Assembly: GCA_003049485.1 (NCBI GenBank)
Contig: PYST01000021.1
Coordinates: 1 to 64,000, forward strand
Source of the DNA: Ophioceras dolichostomum
Lineage: Eukaryota > Ascomycota > Sordariomycetes > Magnaporthales > Ophioceraceae
DNA length: 64,000 nt
Direction of reading: 5' to 3'
The position numbers and the translations under genes are program-made. Below, piece by piece: positions 9,336 to 18,802 of the stretch. Numbering within the stretch: the stretch's first letter is position 1; every line of letters starts with the position of its first letter. The notes under the pieces are model-generated. The model worked only from the letters and a program-made list of their open reading frames with translations. It was not told the DNA's origin and searched no databases.

Positions 9336-10059
9336 ATGTCCATCTCTCTCTCTCTCTCTCTGATACTCGACACTAGCATACGCACTACGGGCACATATAA
9401 GGCCAGGAACGAAGGCTGCTTGCTATACCCTCGCACATACCTCAGAGCTAACGCACAGTAATGTAACCGCCGGAGTTAACGGAGTTGGGGTTCTGATTTG
9501 CTTCAAGCTGCAGGGCATGCATGGCCGTTTGGAGTTGAAGGAAATACATTGGAAGAGGGGCAAATGGTAGGGAGGTATGGTGGAAAGACTGTTGAGCTAG
9601 CAGAGAGCTTCTCGCCGCCTAATTTGTTGGAGGCAACCATCACAAAGAGCACGACCATCTAGCCTTGTTTCTCGAAAATTGTAGCTCGCTGGAACCTGTC
9701 AGGAGGCCATGAAGAGTGGTGGTATTTGTTCCCCAAAAATCAAAGCGTTGCCGCCCACAAAACGCCCCGGTCTATCGTCTACCGTTACTTTTCATCTCAG
9801 ATGTCCTCTACGGGCCCCCAAGTTATATATACACAACAAGGCAGCAACTGGGTACCTAGCTAATCCCTTAGCTACCTAGTCGCTCCTAGCTCGAAGGTGG
9901 AAGGTATACGGGGTGGGTGGAGGTTCGAATTTTCGAGGGAGTCGGACATTGGTTGTCCAAGTAGTACGATTGTTCATCATCGTGGTGCTGGGCGCTGGCG
10001 GCAAGGACGTCGGCTCCTTCGGTTTCGGACAGGAGTATGGAATGTCAAGGTTCGGCAGC
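9336..10059. other. Convergent 3' intergenic region
   Basis: Lies between the 3' ends of the coiled-coil gene (+) and COX17 (-). It contains a (TC)n microsatellite at 9343-9361 and a TACCTAG-rich patch around 9850-9895 (GGTACCTAG, CTACCTAG). No gene seen; the GTTCGAATTT word at about 9923 resembles a tRNA B box, but no cloverleaf could be drawn around it. Confidence 0.5.
9343..9361. repeat. (TC)n dinucleotide microsatellite
   Basis: An uninterrupted run of nine TC units plus a final T, just past the stop codon of the coiled-coil gene and probably inside its 3' UTR. Confidence 0.95.
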
Positions 10060-10490
10060 TCAGACTTTGAAGCCGTAGCCCTCCATGCAGACGCGGTACT
10101 GCTGGACCATGGTCTTGCAGTCTTCGGCCGCCGGGTCTTTTGAGTTCGAGTACAGCATGCATTCGTCCCGGCGCGACTTCTCGTCCTTGCAGACGCAGCA
10201 CGGCTAGATCGGTGGAAGAAGAGTCAGTGGAAGAGTTTGGCGCGGCGCTGTAGGGAGGGAAAAGTTCGCATCGTTAGCTGCGCGGGCGGAGGGAGCTTCG
10301 GGATCAAACAAACGGACCTTCGGCTTCGAGGCGGCGTCGTCGCCTGTCGATTGCGCCGGAGCTGATAGAGCTGGTGAAGCTATCGGGATGTCAGTGCCTG
10401 GACTTCGCTGCGTGTCGAGCAGAGGGTCAACGTACGCATTTTGACCATTTGCGACGCCATTGGGTCTGTTTTTGAAGCCGTTTGCCCCAT
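10060..10490 (-). CDS. COX17: COX17 copper chaperone for cytochrome c oxidase
   Basis: Three exons, 10490-10436, 10379-10318 and 10203-10060, give 86 residues. The C-terminal exon reads PCCVCKDEKSRRDECMLYSN and ends CMEGYGFKV. That is the KPCC-x-C copper-binding motif followed by twin CX9C-type cysteines of a CHCH fold, closing with the GYGFKV tail typical of Cox17. The Lys of KPCC is supplied by the previous exon (SKPK|PCC), which confirms the splice. Known role: delivers Cu(I) in the intermembrane space to Sco1 and Cox11 for complex IV; imported through the Mia40 disulfide relay, so no presequence is expected. The N-terminal 39 residues (MGQTASKTDPMASQ..) are longer than the yeast protein's; a second in-frame Met at residue 11 is an alternative start. 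None of the single-frame ORFs in this region represents the gene. Confidence 0.93.
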
Positions 10491-10895
10491 GGTGACGCGC
10501 AGAGAGAATCTGGGGTGCAAAAAAGACAAAAAGAACAAAAGCCGAGGAGGCCGACAGCCTCTTGGAATTGCTAATTGTTCCCCTGTCAATCGCAAGTCTT
10601 CGCCTTGTGGAGCTGTCCGATTTGTAAGTGCCTGTATGTGCTACAGCCCGGTTTCCTCCGGGTTAACCTTTCTTGGTTGTCGGAGTTAAGGTCACGTGGG
10701 CACCCCTGGAAGTACCATGTTCTCGTAACCCTTACTTCACACCCCCTCCCATTCGTGACCAGGTCAGAAATATGCATTCAGGACTTTCCCATAGAGATCC
10801 CACTCCAAGGGCATTGTATAATATCATGAGCTTCTTCAGAACAGCTCTCGTAAGGGACCTACCGAGACAGGCGATTCCCATCCCCCTCGCTACAC
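10491..10895. promoter_or_regulatory. COX17 promoter and TEL2 3' flank
   Basis: Between the COX17 start and the TEL2 stop (both minus strand). A CACGTG box at 10693-10698 lies about 203 bp upstream of the COX17 ATG; in ascomycetes this is the core bound by Cbf1/CPF1 and other bHLH factors. No other feature recognised. Confidence 0.45.
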
Positions 10896-13800
10896 CTAGC
10901 CGATCAAGTCCCCCAGCAAGAACGCCCGGAACTTCTCCATCGCATCCTTCAGCCGTATCAGCACGCCCGCAGCCAGCATCTTGACCTCGTTCTCCTCGCC
11001 CTTCTCCCCGTCCCCTCCCCTCGTCCTCTCGAACACGAGCGAGACCCACTCCTGCGTCTCGACCACCTCCCGCGGCAGCTCCCGGCACACCTCGCGCATG
11101 CGTGCCTCGTCACCGCCGTTGATGTCCAGCAGGGCCAGCAGCGCGAAGAGCGCCGCGCGCGTGACGGCCAGGTCGCCGTCGTTGGCGAACCTGGCGCGGA
11201 TCCCGCCCCCTCCCAGCACCAGCCGCCACAGCTCGGCCGTCATGTCCGGCAGCGCGAGCGTCGACGGCCCCGCGGCGTGGACGAGCAGCGCTAGCGTCCG
11301 GAGAAGGTGGGCGAGGAGCTCCGGCGACTGCACCACGGCGGCGCGCCCGCCCGCGTACGGGGATGAGGACGAGGACGACCGCACCGCGGTCTGGAACCGC
11401 GCCGTCAGTGGGAAGAAGAAGGACGTCGCGATCACCTGGGCTGTCGTGTTCGGGATGGCCCTGACGCGGGGCTTCTTCTTCGCCGTCTTGAGTTGCTGCT
11501 GCTGCTGTCTCTGGGCGAAAGACGAGAGTTTCAGGGCGTCGGGGCCCGTGGCTGCATCCGCGGCGTCAGCGGCCATGGGGGCGAGGAACGACGTCGTTAT
11601 CGACTTGGCGATACCGTCTATCGCATCAGAGGGCAGCAGAGGCTTAAGTGAGGAGTCCGATGGGGGAAGACCACCAGCGCCACCCAGTCGCCGAGTAGAG
11701 GAAGACTCCTCCAGGAACAGATTCTCCACCTTCTCGGGAAGCAGCTTGGACGGGAACATGGCCGTGGCGTCTGCGTACTCAGACCCGTTCTCCAGTCCCG
11801 CAATTTCTCTAGCGGCAAGACCCAACGTGCTCAGGACCGCCGCGCGCTGAGAGAGCGAGTAGTCGCCCTCGTAGAACGTCTTTGCGAACCAGGGACCCAT
11901 CTTCTGCGGCTGGGCCACGATGAGGGCGATCATGCCCTGGAGACGCAGCCCGTAAAAGTTGTCGATCTTGAATTTGTCGCCGGCCCCGAGTATGAGGCCC
12001 GCAAGCCGTTCCGAGTGCTCCTTCACCTCGACGCCGAAGTTGGCCTTGCGCCGGATCAGCGTCGGCGCCGTCGCCAGAGCCAGGTGCTGCTTCTCGTAGT
12101 TGTCCGAGTCGCGGAAGTAGGATATCAGCTCCCTGATGTATATCGGCGCCCGGGGCTTGTCTCTGTCGAATTCTACTTCGCTGTCAGTGTCTTCGGGGTC
12201 CTCGCCTGGCAGCATATCAGGGACCAAGTCCGAGTCGTGCACTTCCTGGATGATGGGTCTCGCTGTGACTGGTGGTTCGGGCCGTAGCGCACGCGGTATT
12301 TTTCGCGGGGCCTTCGGCTTGGCAGAGGCCTTCGTTTTCTTCTCTTTCTTCGTCGTTTCTTCCTCGACCTGCTCGGGCTTGGGCAAGGACTCCGATGAGC
12401 CAACCACATCAGAGACCATAACCAGGTCCTTGTACCACTGAGCCTCCTCCGATTTCGATTCTTCCATGTGGAAGTCAAGTTTCTTCTTCCCTGTGTCTTG
12501 GGCGAGTCCTGACAGCGCCTCGCCGACGATGAGACCAAGGATCCGGGCCCGGGTTTGGGGAGCACCTAGCCGGTTCGAGACCGAGTTGAGGTAAACACTG
12601 GACCTGAACAGTCGGGCCAGCTTTGTCGGCTGTGTCCTGTGGACATAACCTGCACTTAGTAGGAGGACCTGAGCATGAGCTAGACGGATTCGCTCTCAGT
12701 GTCAGCACAAAACTCGCAATAGACCACTGACAAGAAAACGGTCCTGTACCTTCTTGCTGGAGGATGGGCGAGTGCCGAACGTAGAGCTGGTCACCAAACT
12801 GCGACAAGCTTTTCTCCAATACAGTGAAAATGTCGTCAGAGTGCTGAGCTAGGACCGCAACCACGGCTCTGCGGATCCCAACTGGTTCTCCGGCTCCAGC
12901 CCCAGACAAGCTAGTAAGCCAAGCAATCAGGAGATTCCTCCTGGTTTCGTGCTGCCCCACGATCGTATCAACTAGACTTGCAACCGTGGCTACAGCAGCC
13001 TGGAGATCATCGCTAGATGCGCTCTCTTGGTTGAGTCCACTGAAATACGTGTCGGATGCGAAGCTCAAGATTTCGTAGAGTACGCGCTTCTGGTCCATCT
13101 GCGGGAGCCCCCGGAATAGGGTCTCGAAAGCATCATGGTCGCGCTTGGAATCTCCGATGAGGAGGGAAGAGACTAGGCGTTTGATAACAGCGCCTGTTTT
13201 CAGTCGGTAATGTGTCAATAAGCGGCGGAATTCAAACAAACGGCAACAAGGAGCGAAAAAAGTAGGTTAATTCTCACCAGAATGGCCAAACCGAAGCGCT
13301 CGCACTAGCAAATCGCATGCAATCTTAGCCTCCTCTTCCGAAAGACCAAGCTGTGCCCAACTGACGATGTTACTGGCGAGCCAGGCGGTGTATTCTGAGC
13401 TGCTCGAGACCCAAAAGCTGGCCTTGCTCTCAGTCTCCTTTGCTGTGGTCATCTGCTCAGCCTCTGCAGTGAGAGAGACCACTTTCCCTCCACCGATCGT
13501 GTTCACGAGCTCCTTCTGGAGAGGCCTTGACATGGAAGGATTCTTGAGGCCTGTGATGGTGTGCGTCCATATCTCGTGCACTGTTTCTGATCCCTCCAGC
13601 AAGGAGCAGAGCAGCTCAAGACAGATCTCTAGGTTGAGAGCCATGTGGGACCCCTTCGCCTCGGCTGGGCTTGCCTTTAGCTGCCCTGTGAGGCCTCGTA
13701 GATGAGCCAACACGGCGTTAATGCCCGCAACGCTGCGAAGACATTCTAGTAGCTGATGTAAAAGCAGACTAGCCTTGCGCTGCTTCTGACCTTTGGGTGA

Positions 13801-14136
13801 CAAGGCCTCATCCTTCAGGAGACGCCAGTAGTTCGGCGTAATGTCCGTGACGAGGACTTGTATGATCTGGGCGTTTTTTGGGCTTGGTTGGTGTATAGTT
13901 GCTGATGAGTCCTCTTTCCTGTCTCGCTCTCCTCCTAGGAGTAGCTTCAGCACCGAAGCAAGGGTTTCGTAGTCGGGCTCATTTCGCAGAGCCTCGAGGG
14001 CGTCATCAAACGAAACGAGGCGAGCCCGAGAGCGCTCTGTCTTGAGAGCATCTGTCTTCTCGATCTTTTCTGAAATAAGCGGCGTCTGGCTCGCCGATTT
14101 ATACACTTGGCTCATCGGAGTGAGCAGGTCATCCAT
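10896..14136 (-). CDS. TEL2: Telomere length regulation protein TEL2 (TELO2)
   Basis: Three exons, 14136-13278, 13193-12750 and 12679-10896, join in phase to 1,028 residues. The diagnostic part is the conserved Tel2 domain at about residues 615-725 (IRELISYFRDSDNYEKQHLA.., TLIRRKANFG..LA..IL, FYGLRLQGMIALIV.., FYEGDYSLSQRAAVL), preceded by an acidic linker (residues 500-600) with DSDLVPD and DTDSEVEFD. The rest is alpha-helical solenoid. Known role: with Tti1 and Tti2 forms the TTT co-chaperone that, with Hsp90 and R2TP, matures PIKK kinases (TOR, ATM/Tel1, ATR/Mec1). The acidic Ser-containing linker resembles the CK2-phosphorylated segment that docks R2TP in other species; that reading is inference. 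Its start lies 566 bp from the UBA3 start on the other strand, so the two probably share a promoter region. Confidence 0.93.
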
Positions 14137-14701
14137 CTTCGAGGATACCAGGCGGCTGAGACATACTGATGAAAAGTTAGGCGACAGCTACCAAGAGGTT
14201 GGTGATGGTGGCTGATGATAAGTTCCACGGGGATGGCAGCCTCGCAGTTCGCTGCAGGTGGAAGCTTCCAGCGGGGTCCTCCCCTAAGCGGCTTATCGAT
14301 AAGCGATTCCAGGCACGCATGGCCGCTACACCACACCCCTAACAGTTACAACCGCCAGGCGACAAAGACGGCACCACAATGTTCACATATTCTTGACCGT
14401 CAGATACGCAAGAGTCTCTTTCAGCTTCGGTCACATATTGAAGGCAGACGCATATACGGCTCTGCCATCCCCACGCAAAGGCTCCAGTTACTTAACGCTC
14501 AGCTCCAAGGTCCTGTCTGGAGCACCACGGTCCCGCCACATCGCCAACACGCACCACTCTAATCCGAGACAACGGAACCAACGGACGCCGTCTCATCCCT
14601 CGCCTCACCTATATCTCGCCTGATGCTTAGCAGTGATTTTTTTTAACCTCACAGCTCCCGCAACATCTAGCGCTCAGTTCCTGCCTTCGCATGCTTTCAA
14701 C
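14137..14701. promoter_or_regulatory. Divergent promoter TEL2 / UBA3
   Basis: 565 bp between two start codons. It contains a T-rich tract (about 14636-14644) close to the UBA3 start. No gene or recognised binding site cluster seen. Confidence 0.5.
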
Positions 14702-16328
14702 ATGGCAGCTGATACAGCCATGACGCCTGCTCCAGACTTGGACTCAAGATGGTGGGTAGTAGAGCTCCGCGCTCTCATGAAGCCCCCAAGAGCCCAGATC
14801 TTCCCGTGCTGACATCCTCGAAATGTAGGCAGTATCTGGACAGGATCCGAACGACGGCAGGTCCGTTCACGGACGAGGAGTCGTTCGACTCCGGTAATGT
14901 CATTTCTAGCATTGACAAGATGTCGGTGTTGTAAGTTGAACATGAATCTCGTCAAGATCTCCCTCTTTCAGTTTCCAGCGTTGTTGCCTAACATCAGCTT
15001 CTGTCTAGGGTAATGTGAGTATTGAAACCATCCCACTTGGCTCGTAATGGCCAAGAAGAGTAATTAACTGATCGGATTCAGTGGCGCTGGAGGACTCGGA
15101 TGCGAAATCTTGAAAAACCTAGCTCTCTCGGGATTCAAAGACATTCATGTCATTGACATGGGTAAGTTGAAAGTGTGTGCCGGGCACATCGCCAAACCCC
15201 AACGCGACACTCAGAAAATGCTCAGCCCAACGCGACCATCTATAACCACTCACCCGCATTACAGACACGATAGATATATCGAATCTGAACAGGCAGTTCC
15301 TCTTCCGCCGGGCGGACGTAGGCAAGTTCAAGGCCGAGGTGGCGGCGAGGTTCGTGGAGAAGCGGGTTAAGGGGGTCAAGATCACACCCCACAACTGCCG
15401 CATCCAAGACTTTGACGACGGCTTCTACATGCAGTTCCAACTGGTGGTATGCGGGCTCGACAGCATCGAAGCCCGGCGATGGATCAACGCCAAGCTGTGC
15501 CAGATGGTCGACATGGAGAACCCTGACTCTCTCAAGCCCCTCATCGACGGCGGCACTGAGGGCTTCAAGGGCCAGTCGCGCGTCATCTTCCCGACCGTGA
15601 CCTCGTGCATCGAGTGCCAGCTGGACATGCACGCCCCGCGCGCCGCCGTGCCGCTCTGCACCATCGCCACTATCCCGCGCCAGCCGGAGCACTGCGTGGA
15701 GTGGGCGCACATCATCGCCTGGGAGAAGGAGAAGCCGTTCCCCAAGCTGGACAAGGACGACCCAGATCACATCACCTGGCTGTTCCAGAAGGCCCTAGAC
15801 CGCGCCCTCCAGTACAACATCCCTGGGGTGACCTACTCCCTGACCCAAGGCGTGGTCAAGAACATCATCCCGGCCATCGCGTCGACCAACGCCATCATCG
15901 CCGCGTCCTGCTGCAACGAGGCGCTCAAGATCGCGACCAACTCCGCGCCCTTCATGGGCGTGGCCGAGAACTACATGATGTACTCGGGCAACGACGGCAT
16001 CTACACCTACACGTTCAAGCACGAGAAGAAGGATGACTGCCCCGTCTGCGGCGAGGAGGCAAGGCCACTCGAGGTCGACGCCCGCTGGACCCTCCAGGAG
16101 CTTGTTGACCACTTCGCCGTCCAGCCGGCCGCCCAGCTAAAGAAGCCCAGCATCAGGGCCGACAAGAGGTCTCTGTGGGTGCAGCTCACCCCGGACCTGG
16201 AGAAGGCCACACGCCCGAATTTGTCCAAGACCCTGGAGGAGCTGGGGCTAGTTCGGGGCCAGGAGATCATCGTGACGGACCCAGCGTTTAGCGGCCTTGT
16301 GTTTAGATTCGTCCTCCGGTTCAAGTAA
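14702..16328 (+). CDS. UBA3: NEDD8-activating enzyme E1 catalytic subunit UBA3
   Basis: Five exons: 14702-14751, 14829-14930, 15009-15014, 15082-15161 and 15265-16328. Together they encode 433 residues in a continuous frame. The ThiF/MoeB nucleotide fold begins VLVIGAGGLGCEILK (about residue 50), where the Val-Ile pair depends on a 6-nt microexon. NRQFLFRRADVGKFKA follows, then VTSCIECQL, and VPLCTIATIP carries the catalytic Cys near residue 210 that holds NEDD8 as a thioester. Cys pairs (CIEC, CPVC) fit the structural zinc site. The C-terminal 90 residues form the ubiquitin-fold domain that recruits Ubc12. It acts with the ULA1/APPBP1 half to start cullin neddylation. Length matches the family. 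Confidence 0.96.
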
Positions 16329-16738
16329 AAGCATATTTTGGGGGGGGGTGGGGGGGGGACAAGTAGACTCACGTCGCCCAGTTGATCTTGGAGCGCTTGC
16401 GGTGGATCAAAACGTGTAGACATGCAGGGAGGCTAGCAAGCACTGCGGTTTAGCCTAGTGAAATACGCGTTGCGTACTCTCGTCCGATTTATACCTTACA
16501 CAAGCAAACGGCAAATATAGCCTCATTCCCAAATGGAACAGGCCGGAGTTTGTGAAGTGTACCATTTTTTTCGACTTGTTCAAAAATGCAGCCCAGCCAT
16601 AACTGTTTTCCCCCACACCAACCACAACGCCAAATCCGAAGTATCTGTCTACAGAATCTAATAACAAAAGTTCCAAAGGTAGAAGGAAAATGGGCAAGTT
16701 TTGCTTCACCGTCTATCGTATTTCACGGCGGTTGGCAT
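16329..16738. other. Convergent 3' region of UBA3 and RPC40
   Basis: No gene seen. An almost pure G tract at 16340-16358 (nine G, T, nine G) follows the UBA3 stop directly and could form a G-rich structure or mark a sequencing-difficult spot. Confidence 0.6.
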
Positions 16739-17929
16739 TCACCGCACCATCTCCGCAACCTGCTCCTCCATCTTCTTGCACTTCTTCTTGAGCTCCGCGA
16801 CAGCCGAGAGGAACAAGTCATCACTATCCCACTGGCCGGCGCTCTCGATCGAGAAGATGAAGTGGTCCCTCTTGCGTCCCAGCTTCACCTTCCCCTCGAA
16901 CTCCGGATGGCGCAGGCACTCTCGGCTGACGGTGTCGCGCATCGGGTCCGCCACCACCGCCTTCTTGACCGGCTCGTCCGCATCGCTGTCGTACCCTTCC
17001 TCTCCCTCCGCGATGTCCTCGAGGCGGATCACCCCCCGCGGAAAACAGTCCCTGAACTTCTCGGCGTCCCTCCCCACGATCGGCCGCGTGATGTCGATCG
17101 TGGGCAGCAGGCGGTAGCTCGCCGTGCAGACGGGCGAGAACTTGGCGTGGTCGTAACCGAAGCCCATGTGCGCGTGCATCTCGAGGTCGATCGACTGCCC
17201 GGGGCGCAGCTTCGCCACCAGGATGTCCGGGTTCACGGGCGCGACCGTGTTCTCGCCCGAGAACCACCGAGGCTGCTGGCCCGTCGGCGTGAAGACCATG
17301 TCGCTCGCGTAGACGTCCGCGTGGCGGTAGAGCTTCTTCGGGTCGGTCTCGCCCAGCTTCGCGTTGGGGTTGCGCGTGCACTCCACGCGGAGGGAAAGCT
17401 GGATCGTGTTGAAGTCGTAGGAGAAGTCGAACCCGCCCGTCTCGCTCTTGCGGTACACCTTCATGAACTTGCGTAAACCTTCCTGTCCCGCTTTGAGGGG
17501 GATCAGTCCCAAACGCGAGGCAAGGACCTCGTCCTGGATCACGGAGGTGTTGTTGCTGATGAAGACGCGCTCGATGGCCAGCGAGGGGAGCTCCGAGATC
17601 AGGATGCGTCGGAAGGCGTTGGCGATCGAGGCGTCGACGCCGACGAGGCTGAATGAAGCCTCGAAGCGCTCGTTGCTGTGTAACTGCACGCTGAAGCCGT
17701 CCGCGAACAGGTCGAGGTCCCACGCGTGCTCCTCGCCATAGTAGTGGCCGGGAAAGTCGGTCGAGGTTACGTTTGTGATGGTCTCCTTGTTGATGCCGAC
17801 AATCTGGTTAGGGTGAACAAGGACCGCGTTAGCGCTGGGTTTCGCTGGAGTACAGTACAATCCCGAAACCAAAAATCATACCTTCCTCCTGTCCAGCTCA
17901 GCTTGACTTGGTTGTGAATGTGGCGACAT
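16739..17929 (-). CDS. RPC40: RNA polymerases I and III shared subunit AC40 (RPAC1)
   Basis: Two exons, 17929-17882 (MSPHSQPSQAELDRRK) and 17803-16739 (IVGINKETITNV..), give 370 residues. The sequence has the alpha-like dimerisation motif (VDASIANAFRRILISELPSL, about residues 80-100), then IERVFISNNTSVIQDEVLA, then the insert domain and the C-terminal RpoA-like segment ending EEQVAEMVR. Known role: with AC19 forms the heterodimer equivalent to bacterial alpha2, nucleating assembly of Pol I and Pol III in the nucleus. The short 5' exon is supported because it supplies the conserved ELDRRK-IVGI junction; reading straight through the intron would give an unrelated start (MVSGLYCTP). Length agrees with the family (335-380). 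Confidence 0.95.
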
Positions 17930-18802
17930 CTTGAGCGCATGCTTCTCTTTACTGAAGTTGCGACGCACATGTAATTTTTGCTTGGCTGCACAGTCTACAA
18001 AATTTGGCGGGGAAGCTTTCAATTCTGCCAAGGGCTCACCGAAAATTCTCCACTCCCCGCATAACCGGCGCCGGGCGGGGCCGCGCTGGTAGCCCTTTTG
18101 GGTTCAGATTCCGGCCGAATAGCATAGGGCCAAGTCAATGAATATCTAGTTTTATGCAGGTAATTGGCAGTGCTCTCTTATTCTAATAGCGATATATCTG
18201 GATTTAGCAGTATAAGCTCTCAGTATTTTCACCAAGGCAGCGAACGGTGCAGGTTAGTCGAACAGATGAATGGTCCCTGCATTTCGGTCTCTCCCCATTG
18301 AACAGAGTCGTACACCCCAAGAAGGTTTCGAGAAATGATGCTGCTAAGAGCCATTTGGATTATCACAGATACAATAAAGGCATCTTGATAACGAAATAAA
18401 TCGGCAGGCGAAGTTGTGAAGTCGTAGACAACGGCCATGTTAATGTCCCCGTCTGATGAAATATGTGTGGTGGTGTTTACTAATTCTGGCCCATGATTGG
18501 TCCCGGGTAGCTCGATGTGGGGTGCGCGGATATTCTGCAGGCCGGAGCTAAACCTTTTCGACGGCCTGTGTGGTCGGATGTGGGAAGCTCCTCGGAACAT
18601 GACGGCGACGGCGGGCCACGACATTCTCTATACCACCGACAACCGGTAGCCTTCCCCTCGTCGTATCAATTGCGATTGAGACTCGATCGGACTGTGTCAA
18701 TTGGCAATTGAGCCATCGACAGCCACCGGGAGTGTTTCCCCCTTGGCTCCAATCTCCACTCTTCGTCTGCTCTCGCAGCGAGCCGCCCAGACCCTGCCGG
18801 AA
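17930..18802. promoter_or_regulatory. Divergent promoter RPC40 / complex I 49-kDa subunit
   Basis: 873 bp between opposed start codons. It contains a G/C-rich block around 18064-18092 and an AT-rich part after it. Minor frames (such as 18229-18624 minus) have no recognisable motifs. The in-frame extension of the complex I gene to 18701 begins with TTG and is taken as 5' UTR. Confidence 0.5.

Noticed and set aside
9913..9935. GGTTCGAATTT word resembling a tRNA B box
   Set aside because: No matching A box and no cloverleaf could be drawn within 100 bases.
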